In this document: in pieces, positions 11,980-23,005 of the stretch
Layout of the letters: each line of letters starts with the position of its first letter
Position numbering within the stretch: the first letter of the stretch is position 1
The notes under the pieces: generated by a model
The model's database searches: none
What the model was told of the DNA's origin: nothing
The model's input: only the letters and a program-made list of their open reading frames with translations
Origin: Rhytidiadelphus loreus
Lineage: Eukaryota; Streptophyta; Bryopsida; Hypnales; Hylocomiaceae
DNA length: 64,000 nucleotides
Direction of reading: 5' to 3'
Assembly: GCA_947034895.1 (NCBI GenBank)
Contig: OX344763.1
Location: 33,107,025-33,171,024, forward strand
Position numbers and translations under genes: made by a program

Positions 11980-14244
11980 GGTAACCTCTCCAGCTCTTTT
12001 CAATTCACGCAAATCCCCATTACCCAATGCAAGTCTCCACAATCCATGTCCATTAGCATGAAACCCGAGCTCAAGTTGCACGCATTGCAGCTTCCGAATT
12101 CAACCCTAATTGAACCACAAACTCCTATTGCTACCATTCGAATTCTCCTCCCATAGCCGAAACCACAACCATTCCACTTCGAACGCTCGAAATTTCACCT
12201 TCACAAACTACACCACCATTTCTTCAATCCAAGCTGCAGTTACGCTTCTCTCTCCACCGAATTGTGGTGGCAAAACCCCCTAATAAGACCATACCCACTA
12301 AATTGAAGTGTGATATCAACAGAAGAGTCGTCCACTGCTGCACATTAGCGATGAGAAACTAAGCTTAGTAGCAATTGGAGTGGAGAGAATGCGAAAGTTA
12401 GATTTGGGATGCAAACTTGCTCACTTGCTCATCACTCTCACCCTGTTTGAATCTGGTCCACAGAATAAAAAAGGAATTGAGACAGCGTTTGTGACTGCTG
12501 TTGAAGAAATGAAAGAAGATCCAACTTATGTCTAGTGCAATTGCGGAATTGCTTGCGGGGGACTGTGAAACGTTTTCTTCACCACGAAGTTGTTTATGTT
12601 GCATCAAATAAAACTACGAGGTAACCTTGCGATTGCGATTTCGTCTTCACGTTGCTTGCAAAAGGAACGAAACGCTAGATCTGTAATAAGTTAGCGGGTG
12701 TCAATGGCAGTGATGCATTCACTGGTGGACAGTGTTCCCAAACCGTGGCTAAATTTAGCAGAGGTTCTACTAAGTTACCCTGATCATATTAGGCCATGAA
12801 TTAATTGTTTGGGGTTGCTAGATAATTGTGTTAGGTAAATGATAAATGTGTCTAAAATGTAGAAATATCTCATCAAAAATGCCTAATTCTGGTATAAAAA
12901 TCATTAGGCATTCTTGAAAATTTCATGAATTGTTTGGTATTTGGAGTAAAGAATAATCATGGTTGTTTTTTACAAGTAGAAAAGAAGATTTTTCAAAGTG
13001 GAAATAGAGCTCTTTGGCTTCAAAATAGATAGATATTCACTTTTGAAGTTCATTCAAGGAAAGCATCAAGAATTGGGAATAGGATGTCAATATATCTACA
13101 TAATGTTGAACTAGGTGCCCATATATTAGATAAACCTTGCTAATACTACTTTTCATACTAGGAACCTTCATTGAAAATGTTTCTACCAGCTTGAATTATG
13201 AAAATCACATTTGGGATTGTTGTTGTTGATTGAAAAAAAGAACTAATATATCTTACTTTAGGTTGTTATGCTTGTTCATATGAGGTAAGCACCCCCCTAA
13301 CTTGACAGTATACCTGCAACTACTACTAATATTGTTTGAGCATATTTGATATGTACCTACATTTAGAATTCTTATGCATATTGTCAATTTTTTGTTTAAT
13401 TGATTTGAGTATACTTACTTTACAGGACAAGTTTACATTTGTTTGATAGGATTTGGAGTGAAAATAGAATGCGGAATATTAGAAAAAATGATATTAATTC
13501 CTAAAGAACAAAACTAGTATCTCAACCCATGTCTCAATTTTAGATTACGGTTGCTATTATATGAGCTTAGAATCATGAGCACATGAACATAAGAGTCTAT
13601 ACATCTATGTTAAAGGTGTCTAGATTATAGAAACCTTCCATGATTATAAAATACCTATGTTATAAATATCTATATTATAGGTGTTTATACTATAAACACC
13701 TTTAATGGTTGTAGGGTATCTACTTATACATATGCTCAAGGTTGGTAGTCTTGCATTTTGATCCTCCAACATGCTAGTGTTGTTGAATTTTGGGTAGACC
13801 ACTACCAATGCAATTTTGGTTTTATTTTCATGAAATTTGGTATTGACACATACTTTCTTGCCTACCTTAATCTATGAGCGCCCTAACTCAATGCCTCAAA
13901 TATAGCCTTTTAAAATCGAAAGATTTTCTTGTTTGACTATTATAATCTTTTCAATAGTATGGTCAAAGGACATATCTCCTTCCATGGAGCTTCGGGCTTG
14001 TCTCCACTATCAATTGATATAGTTAGTTTATGTGAATTTTTTTTAGATGATAGTTGATTGGAATGAGTTGAGAAGGGTGTGGATTTTAATAAACACATGC
14101 TAGGCGCTCAAGGGTAAAGGCTTACACTTTTCATACAATTCAAAAGTTACACCCAAAAACATTCCAAGGAAGTTTTTACCTTCAAGTGTGGGCATGTTGA
14201 GCATTTCCTACATAAAATTATGAAGAGTTTTATTAGTAAGCAAT
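11980..14244. other. Divergent intergenic region between PPR gene and HCF136
   Basis: The two genes are transcribed away from each other, so both promoters and 5' UTRs should lie here. 11980-12400 is relatively C-rich and near the PPR start. From 12770 the sequence is AT-rich, with short inverted pairs such as ggtgtttata/tataaacacc at 13680-13702. No additional gene is seen. Confidence 0.5.
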
Positions 14245-14246
14245 TA

Positions 14247-14402
14247 AGATAACTTTGTCTATGATAGGCAAAATAGGAGGGAGCCCATTCCAAGCAAAAT
14301 TATACTAATGGTTTACATTCCATTTTTGAAATGTGCACCACTAGAATAATTTTGCTTATGATGACTCCCTCCCATTTTGCCTATCATGAGGCAGAGTTAC
14401 CT
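14247..14402. mobile_element. 156-bp MITE with TA target duplication
   Basis: Left end AGATAACTTTGTCTATGATA and right end (reverse complement) AGGTAACTCTGCCTCATGAT, with TA on both sides (14245-14246, 14403-14404). The arms continue through aggcaaaatrggagggag, so most of the element folds into a hairpin. It has the same length and similar termini as the element at 26359-26514. Confidence 0.7.
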
Positions 14403-14924
14403 TATGAAAAATGTCTTTCCAAAAGTAAATTTGAGGTTTATTTTCAATTCCATTTTCAATGTTTTCAGGCAATGCTTTCTTCTAAAACATAGATGAAACT
14501 ATTAAACATGAATCATTTCAAAGTACAATGCAGGATTTTCAGTTCCAACAAGGGGTTTTCAAAATTGAATTTCTGCTTTAGATTTTGGAAGGTCCACCTC
14601 ACCCTAAATCTGACCCTCCCCTCGGCTAATTTTTGAGCCCTACATCTGCAAAGCACACGCCAATCTGTGGAGGAGACCCCACCACCGTGGACGTGGAGAA
14701 CGCGGGCAACAGCACCCCCTATTACCGTGTGGATAAGGATCCACCCCTATCACCGTCCCCGACCCACCCCCATCCCCGCGTCCGCCATAGCCAGGAGAAC
14801 GAAGCTCCACAACAAACTTGGCGACCACCAGCATTGCCGAATCTCACACACACTCCCACATTGCTGAATTTGGGTCACACCCGTTCCCAATTTTCTTATT
14901 ATTGCTTTGAATTTTTTAGCACCA

Positions 14925-17900
14925 ATGGCGGTCCTGGGGACGCAGGGCTTGTCGCTCCTGAGCTCACATCCGCAAACACTACGGCCGCCACCTTCATCTT
15001 CTTCACGCGTATCGTCCATTTCGAGCTTCTGTGGACTGCAAGTGAAGAAGGTCAAGCCGGAAGGATTTTGCCAATTGACGAAATGTGCGGGGACGAGAAT
15101 GCCCGTGGTGGCGGAGACGACGGAGAATTTCGACGAGGAAGACGAAGTTGTGGTGAGTAGACGGGGTGTGTTGGCTGCGACGACGGCGTTGCCGTTTGCG
15201 GGATTGTTGGCGAACGAGAATGTGGCGCTGGCGGAAGAGACGATCTCCAGTTGGGAGCAAGTGACGCTTCCCGTGAACCCGGGGGTTGTGCTTCTGGATA
15301 TGGCGTTTGTGCCGGAGCAGCCGAACAGAGGTTTGTTCCCATTTCGCCACAGAATTTTGGTGCAATTGTGCTTCAATTCGGGACCAATTCTGGTTCAATT
15401 CGGGACCAATTTCGGTTCAATTCGGGTTCAATTCGGGTTCAATTCTATGAAATTTATACCTAATGGGAGTTTACTACATTTGGGGAATGGAATGTTTTCA
15501 CTTGTTGCGTGACATGATGAGGAATTTCACATTGTGAAGGTATAAATTTATGATACTGTCGTTTAGATATTTGCTCTTGGGAGGACTCTCGCGTAGGTTT
15601 GATAGACAAGGAAATTACGATGAAATGCTGAAAAGGCTCCTCCGAGATTTCATGCAATAACTCCGTAACGTAATGCGACCTTACTTTCTTGTTCATGGAG
15701 TTGGATTTTCAGCTAGGGATTAAGGTTGGAGACCCTATTTTCGCCACTATGTGTCATTAGGAGTACTAGGGTACATTTGGATGCTTAAGATGTGCGCTAC
15801 TGATACATAGAGTACATTTAGATAGAGTGCATTTGGAATTTAAAACGTGCGGTTCTGATACATAGTGGCGCAAATAGGGTGGCTTTTGAATTGTGCCTCA
15901 AATAGGGTCTCCTAACTTATATTACGAAGTGGGGTGAGGGTATCGTTTGTGCATTTATGAATAGGGCTGTTTGCAGCGACCCTGTTTGCGGGTTCTGTTT
16001 TATTTGAATTTATGGCAGTGCCACCCTGAATCGCTCTTGAGCATAGTTTAGGTTATTAGAATGGTAAATTTTTGTATATCTTCTTGTTGGCGAATGCTAG
16101 AAGCTCAACTACATTAGCAGATGTGTGATTAGTGTGTTGTCTGGTCGATTTTCTGATTGATTTTAACCTAGAAAATTTGTTTTCTTCTTTCGGCAGGGTT
16201 CTTGTTAGGGACACGGCAGACGTTATTGGAAACCAAGGATGGAGGTCGTTCATGGGTAGCACGCAGCATCCCATCTGCTGAAGACGAAGATTTCAATTAC
16301 AGGTACAGAATAGAGTATTTTCATAGCATTTCATACGTTCCAGGGTTTGAGAATCTTTCCATTGAATATTGAAGAGATTTGAATGTGCTGGTGGACGAAG
16401 GCACATTTTGACATTGTCTGAGGACTCTTGTAGGTTCAACAGCATCAGCTTTCAAGGTCAGGAGGGATGGATCATTGGTAAGCCAGCCATTCTTCTCCAC
16501 ACCAGTGATGGCGGCGAGAACTGGGAGCGCGTTCCCTTGAGTATTCGTCTCCCTGGAAATCCTGTAATTCCTCACCCTACCTGTACTGTGACTATTTCAA
16601 ATTACTGTCATTTCTAGATTATTATGTGTATTTTTAAGTAAGAGTACCGGTATCCAGAATGTGGGCTCTGATGATTCAAAAGGTTCTTAAATTTTTCACT
16701 ACAGGTCTGCCGTGCAGACATTTCCTCCCGGAAAAGTTGTGCAGTTTTGAGTCCATGGTTGCATGTGTTTCTCTGACTATGGGTCTGTGCAATGCAGGTT
16801 GTGATTAGGGGTACAGGGCCGCAGAGTGCAGAAATGGTGACCGACGAGGGTGCCATTTACGTTACCTCTAACAGAGGGTACAATTGGAAGGCTGCTGTGG
16901 AAGAAACGGTTTCAGCCACATTGAATAGGTAAGATTCTGATAGATGGAGTGAGAGTTTCTCGACATGAGTATCAGAATGTGCTTGTACTGTAGCATGGAT
17001 TAGCCAGTGTGAGATGAGGAGGATATGAATTTTTTCCATGAATGGACAAATGTTATATGGTATGGAAAGAATTTGAGAGTAGGGATAGGGTTGTAGTATT
17101 TTTGAGACTTTACTCAAGAATGTTTGTTAAGAGTCCCTGTTCTGGCTGCAGAACTGTGTCAAGTGGAATCAGTGGAGCTAGTTACTACACCGGCACTCTC
17201 AACACGGTGAACCGATCACCAGCTGGTGATTACGTGGCTGTTGTGAGCCGTGGAAATTTTTTCCTGACTTGGGAGCCTGGACAGGTACCAACTCTGCTTT
17301 TTATTCTATTTTGAATTTTATGTATTTTAAGAACTCAACATGTATTACATTTGGCCATTGATACGTGGCATACTTGGTAGTTTACATTTCCGTTACATGC
17401 ACCTCTAAAGGACCACGAAGCAAAAATTGGGTCTCATGTTTATTCTCAGTTTTGAGTATGTCATATGGAGGCTTGATTTTGCCCAATTTTATATATCTTG
17501 TTACCAACACATGCAATGTTCTTCCCTGATTCTGGTGACAGAAAATTCGTTCCCTTCTGAGTTCCTTCTTTTCACAATAGGATCAGTCGAACTGATCATT
17601 TTTAAAACCTCGAATCCTTGGTCTTTTACGAATGTAGCACTAGTTAATTTGGAAAGGGCATGGCACCTTCGACATGCATTTATTCGTGAGTTTTATTGTC
17701 ACTGTTGCAGCCTTACTGGCAACCACACAATCGTGCGGCTGCTCGCCGTATTCAGAATATGGGATGGAGAGCAGATGGTGGCTTGTGGTTGCTCGTTCGT
17801 GGTGGTGGACTCTTCCTCGGCAGAGGCATTGGTGTAAGCATATCTCACCTAATGCGATGAAGTTCGTAGGTCATGTAATATAAGCAATTTCACGTCACGC

Positions 17901-19268
17901 AATTGAGCAATTTCACGTCAAATAGATTCACAAGTTGGTGCTTCCTTATTTAATATCTATCAGAAAACGAATCATCCTATTGTGTTTATACTTTCATCCG
18001 CACTGAACAAGGTTTATAACGTTATAAAGCAATGGTAGCAAGGTGTCTTTGCGGTTCATGCAGTAAAATCTTTAATTTATTCAGTGACATGAAGAAATTA
18101 ACTAGTCAAGAAGATCATTTACGCTTCTCTGTCAGATGCTCCTTCATGAAGGATACTTGTCTGCTATAGCCCTTGACTGCACGAAGCTGGTGTCTTTTCT
18201 CCAATTTACCTGTCTGCTAAATGTTTTGGAGTCTGACCATCGTGGAATATTCTGCTTCCAGCTTAAGGGGATCCTTTTTTCTCGTTGAATAATATTGTAT
18301 TGGCAATCTATAACTCCAGATGTGTACCAATCGTCCAAGTCGTTGATGCTTTTACAGGTGACAGAGAATTTTGATGAGCAGAAAATTCCCAGCAGAGGGT
18401 TTGGCATTTTGGACGTTGGTTATCGGTCAAAGGTAAAATATCGTGGCTTTGTTCAGATGTACAACTTGTTTATCGTTATATGTTGACTCTCAATTAGCAA
18501 TTGAACTGATCATGTTGTTGACCTGATGTTGACCTGAATTCTCTCTTTTTACGACACCTTCAAAGAAGAAATCTCAGTGTCCTTGACCTGCTACCTTTAT
18601 CTCACTTGTATAATGGCTTCCTCTCCAGGATGAGGCCTGGGCTGCAGGAGGCAGTGGCATCCTCTTGAGGACCACAGATGGAGGAAAGTCATGGGCCCGG
18701 GACAGAGTTGCTGACCAAATCGCGGCCAACTTATACGCTGTAAAGTATGTCCTCTTCGTCTCCTACCCACTGTTTATTTTATATAACCATAGATGTGAAA
18801 CAAGTTTCTTCAATTATTTCCTTAGTAATGTGGATGGGAACAAGTTAATAGAGATGATGTGAGTTAATAAATAATGAACGAGTTACGACACCCAGCCACA
18901 TGATTTTTTTCTCGTGTTAATTAATTTTTGCCAAGTAGTTATTAATTCTTTACCTCATTCTAAAACTTAGAAATTCCATTTGGAAGCTTATAGTTGATTA
19001 TAGTGATTACAGTAACTTTCGAAACATCGATTTCTATCGTTCAGAAATGTAGAGCATGATTTCTATTGATTACCTTTACTTGAAGCTTATTGCATGATTT
19101 ATTTCAACTCTAGATATGTTCAGGATGCAGCCATTGTTGTGGGCAGTCAGATGTTAATACAGTATTGAAGTCTCATACTGAAAGAGCAACCTTTGGTGGT
19201 GTAGGTTCATTGACAACAAAGGTTTCGTGCTGGGCAATGACGGCGTACTTCTGCGGTATCTTGGCTGA
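14925..19268 (+). CDS. HCF136: Photosystem II stability/assembly factor HCF136 (Ycf48 family)
   Basis: Nine exons: 14925-15330, 16197-16302, 16434-16563, 16798-16928, 17152-17284, 17711-17833, 18358-18432, 18629-18744, 19205-19268; 1284 bases, 427 aa. The start has good context (accaATGG). Residues 1-70 look like a stromal transit peptide. RR at 79-80 and a hydrophobic stretch ending ALA (101-103) form a Tat-type thylakoid lumen signal. The mature part carries Asp-box turns of a beta-propeller (KDGGRSW, SDGGENW, TDGGKSW) and ends in [11 protein letters not shown]. By family, this lumen protein binds newly made D1 during assembly of the photosystem II reaction centre. All key features are intact, and the length fits the roughly 400-aa family. 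Intron 1 opens with short ttcaattcggg repeats (15370-15440). Confidence 0.95.
17510..17634 (+). repeat. Diverged dispersed repeat, copy B, in HCF136 intron 5
   Basis: Counterpart of 10221-10343 in the same orientation. It lies inside an open frame (17427-17837) that runs into HCF136 exon 6 in a frame other than the HCF136 frame. Confidence 0.6.
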
Positions 19269-19758
19269 TCAATACGTGTGTATCTATTTAGAATTTTTGC
19301 CGGAACGAGCCAACTAAGTGAAATTTAGTATTGAGCGCCGTGTTTTTTTTTCCATTCTTTGTATCATGGTTGAATTTTGTTAATGCACTCAGGATACCAT
19401 TTATCACCGTAGTGGAGAGAAGTCTTTTAATGTATTACAATACTAGTTCCTCTTGATAAAAAGGACCACGATGCTGTTTATGTTTTCCTTGAGGCAGGCG
19501 ATCTCGAAAGGATGATTGTCTTGCAGCAACACGTAAGTTATGGACTGATTTTTTCAACTCAATGAGTCTTGTAAGTCAAAAAGTATCTTGAATTTTACTG
19601 GTGTCAGTGTTTACATCACCATGATCTTCTGAAGAAAAAGTGAAATGTATTCGTATCAAATACAAATCATGTAGTGTTTGATATGATTAATTCTGGAATT
19701 TTCACCATTGGGGTAAATTGTAGCGTTAACTTTTACGTGTCTTCTATTCAACGCTCAC
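19269..19758. other. HCF136 3' flank
   Basis: Probable 3' UTR and downstream spacer of HCF136. No other gene is seen. Confidence 0.4.
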
Positions 19759-19760
19759 TA

Positions 19761-20092
19761 CACTAAAAAGGATATTTAGTGTTGGCAACACTATTTGCGA
19801 ACCATGACACTAAATATCATTTACCCTACTAAAGTAAGTAACACTAAATGTAGTTTTTAACACTAAAAGTACTCTATGGTAAATCTGAAATCTGTACTCT
19901 ATGGCAAATCTGAAATCTGAAATCTGTACTCTATGACAAATCTGAAATCTGAAATCTGAAATCTGGTAAATCTAAATCTACGCATTGAAGTTTAGCACTA
20001 CACTAATTGTCCTAAAATTGACATTTAGTGTAGGATCAAGTAGGGTGGTAATTACACTAAATGTAATCCAACACTAAATATCCTTTTTAGTG
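19761..20092. mobile_element. MITE with CACTAAAAAGG ends and TA flanks
   Basis: The left arm starts CACTAAAAAGGATATTTAG and the right arm is its reverse complement; the match runs about 26 bp. TA lies on each side (19759-19760, 20093-20094). The centre has direct repeats of aatctgaaatctg and gtactctatg (about 19870-19975). No coding potential. TA flanks suggest a mariner-type MITE. Confidence 0.7.
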
Positions 20093-20094
20093 TA

Positions 20095-20922
20095 CCTTAT
20101 TGAGATGAATCTCCTTATACACCACTTTGTTGAAATTATTTCAACCAACAAGCATCCAATTTTTCAACCCAACTCTAAGTGTGGCTTCCCCACTTTCAAA
20201 TTTATGATGGATATTTCAAATTTATGATGGAAACATCACAAATGGTTTGCAAACACATATTTATGGTTTAACCCCTAAGCATCTAGACTCATCACCAAAA
20301 TTGACAATTTTGGAAAAATCATCGTAAAGTACTATTTGGAAGAATATTTTGGAATTGAGAAGCAAATAGAAGTTGTAGATTTTTAGTTTTAGATTCTATC
20401 TATACGGTTAGATTCACCAATGCTATCACCAATATTTTTCTATAAATTTTGAAAGGGAAAATTCAAAATTCCTTCTAAATTCAATTACAAGCAAAATATT
20501 ATCATTTTTGAGGTAAATTTTATTGGAAAGGATTTGAAATGAGGTTCTCTTGACATGGAATTTTTTTGGAATTTTTTTGGTCTTTGAGTCTATGACCTCA
20601 TTTTTGCAATTCCAAGTTTGAACTAGAGTCAACGCAAGTCAACCACTTCACATACTTCCACATTTGTAATTTTAGAAAAATATGTGCTCTAGTAACACCA
20701 AATCCAACCCTTGGATAGGACCACAACTTCATATAGTACCTCTAAAAATTAGGATGACTTTCATCAAAATTGTAATGAGAAAGAATTCTAATTTTGAATC
20801 TGTACATCGTCTAGAAATTGGACGTCGAAGCGCTCCAGGGTTTAGGCATTATGGCTCCCCCACTGTTTCAAATTTATAATGGAAACATCACAAATGGCTT
20901 GCAAACACATATTTATGGTTAG
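20095..20922. other. Intergenic, with an internal duplicated segment
   Basis: 20198-20278 and 20868-20929 are similar: both run caaatttat-atgg, then gcaaacacatatttatggtt, and into a CCCCTAA terminus. The second copy is the left flank of the TTAA element at 20923. No gene is seen. Confidence 0.5.
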
Positions 20923-21512
20923 CCCCTAAAGTCCCATTGTCCCTACGAGGGACAAAATGAATTTCGGGCAGGCTCCTATGATCTCAATTTTTACTAAAAC
21001 TTTTTTAAACTTTCTCATAAGATAGATAAACTTATGAACTTTTCGGGAATATAATTTTTATTCCAATTGGTCCTTGGGAGCAAAAGTTATGCCACAATAA
21101 CCTCAAAATGGGGGCGAGAATGGGGGAGACCGGGCAGCAAAAAAAATTCACAAAAAATTGAAATAAAAATTTATATATTTTTTTTCTTATAAGATTATAT
21201 TTTCTTCTAAATGAGAATCTTTGATTCATTCCATTTGGATTAGTGATGTGAAAGTTATGGAGTTTCTTGTTTTGCGGGCAATCATAGCAACTTCTTGAAA
21301 GAATTTTTTATTCCCATTTTGAATGCTAATATCTTTCAATCTACACGGTCAAACATTACAAAACTTTTATCACGTGATCTATGATAAGTGTAGAACAAGA
21401 TCCTACGGTTAGATTCTAAAAAATATTTAAAAAATTTATTTTATAGGTGAACGTAGCAAAAGTGGTAGTTTTGAGTGGTTTTGGCAGAAAAATGGCCTTG
21501 GGACTTTAGGGG
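20923..21512 (+). mobile_element. TTAA-flanked non-autonomous element, copy 2 (shorter)
   Basis: Same termini as the element at 2695-3614: CCCCTAAAGTCCCATTGTCC on the left and its 14-bp complement on the right. The flanks are TTAG (20919-20922, one change) and TTAA (21513-21516). The 590-bp interior matches scattered blocks of copy 1 in the same order, as expected of a deletion derivative. No ORF. Confidence 0.6.
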
Positions 21513-21516
21513 TTAA

Positions 21517-22747
21517 TTCATTAGATCCATCCTCTCATTTTTCACAAAGAAAAACAAAATTAGGACTCACTCTAAATGAATATGAGGATGTAGTTTTTTT
21601 AATTATGTAATATTTTAAAATTTAATTGAAAAAAATGTGAATACACAAAGTTACTTAAATTTTTTTAATATATTTTATTAATTATTGTATTGAACTACAA
21701 CTACAACAAATAACAATTTAAATATGTCTTTTATTTGAAATTGAGTCCCATCTATCCATTTCTAGTGGCATTGAAATTAGATCACCTTCTATTTATTGTG
21801 TGTGAATATTTAGAATTGCAGGAGTAGAGCCTTAGGTTGTCACTTCACCTAACCTTTTGCTAGTATTCGATCACCTCTAGCTTATGGTACATCCTCTTCC
21901 TTAGCTCCTACTAGGCATTAATTCATGGTGGAGTGTGTGTTATGTGAGGTGCATTTTTGTAATTCAATTGCGGGTAGGGAGTGTAGAGACATTATTTTCT
22001 CAAAAGATAGTAAAGCATGATATTTTTTGAGAGGTTCTAGAGTTGGCATGCTAGAGATGCTAATGTGAAGTCCTTGTTTCTTTCATGCATGTGCTATCTA
22101 AATAACCAAGGGAGAATAAATGTTGTTTAGATTGAAGCTTTTTATACATACCCTAAATGCTTGTATTATTCTTGAAATGAGAACCCCCCCTTCACCACTT
22201 TGAATTAAAACACTAGAATATTTGTTACAATGAGATCTCCAAAACTGTATGTCCCCTAGTCACGTTCTTGGTACCGTCGGAAAGCTCTTCGCAAGGAGGG
22301 GTGCAAGGGCTTTCTTTTATAGCATTGGAACCTATGGTGTGAAAGTTATGAATTTTTGAGTTATTTTTGGTTAAAAAAATTAGAAAATTACTTTTACTTT
22401 TCTTTTGACTATGACAACAACACAGGGCACACTGGTGAATTGTTAATCTAGCATTCTAGCATGTTATGGGATAATCAATAAATTCACAAAAAAAATGGAC
22501 ATATCATATAATTCACATATCCAGTTGAGTGAGTGAAGTGTGTGAGGCTCACTATCACACTATCACTATCACGTCAGAAGAGACAACTAGCTCATCACTG
22601 TCACCTCAAAAGGGACTACCCACACTCCCATCAGTACTTCACTAGGTACCCCAATTGCTATGTCATTGAAATTAGATTATCTTCTACGATTTACTCTGTG
22701 TGAATTAATTGCAAGCTAGAGTGGCTGTCACTTCGCCTAACCTTTTG
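21517..22747. other. Intergenic, includes member 1 of a 210-bp repeat
   Basis: 22225-22440 (starting caatgagatctccaaaac, ending ggcacactggt) resembles 53290-53507 and 61250-61475. The rest is AT-rich with no gene. Confidence 0.5.
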
Positions 22748-23005
22748 TGTGTTGCTATCGATCATGGTGAAGTGTGTGTGTGTGTGTGTTAAGATTGAGA
22801 TTTTGCAGAACTCAAGCTGCATTTGTGTACGTGTTGCTATCGATCATGGTGAAGTGTGTGTGTGTGTGTGTTAAGATTGAGATCTTGCAGAACTCAAGCT
22901 GCATTTGTGTGTTGCTATCGATCATGGTGAAGTATGTGTGTGTGTGTTAAGATTGAGATTTTGCAGAACTCAAGCTGCATTTGTGTACGTGTTGCTATCG
23001 ATCAG
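22748..23005 (+). repeat. Tandem repeat, about 80 bp, three copies plus a fragment
   Basis: Three units each hold gttgctatcgatcatggtg, a (gt)n run, gttaagattgagat and gcagaactcaagctgcattt (near 22748, 22830 and 22910). A fourth partial unit ends at 23005. The GT run varies in length. No coding meaning is seen. Confidence 0.8.

Noticed and set aside
14633..15160. 175-codon ORF on the plus strand near the HCF136 start
   Set aside because: It overlaps HCF136 exon 1 in another frame. The HCF136 frame has transit peptide, Tat signal and propeller motifs, and this one has none.
14750..15376. 208-codon minus-strand ORF opposite HCF136 exon 1
   Set aside because: Antisense shadow of a GC-rich exon; no domain.
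17427..17837. 136-codon ORF spanning HCF136 intron 5 and exon 6
   Set aside because: The exon 6 part is read in the wrong frame relative to HCF136, and the intron part is repeat-derived.
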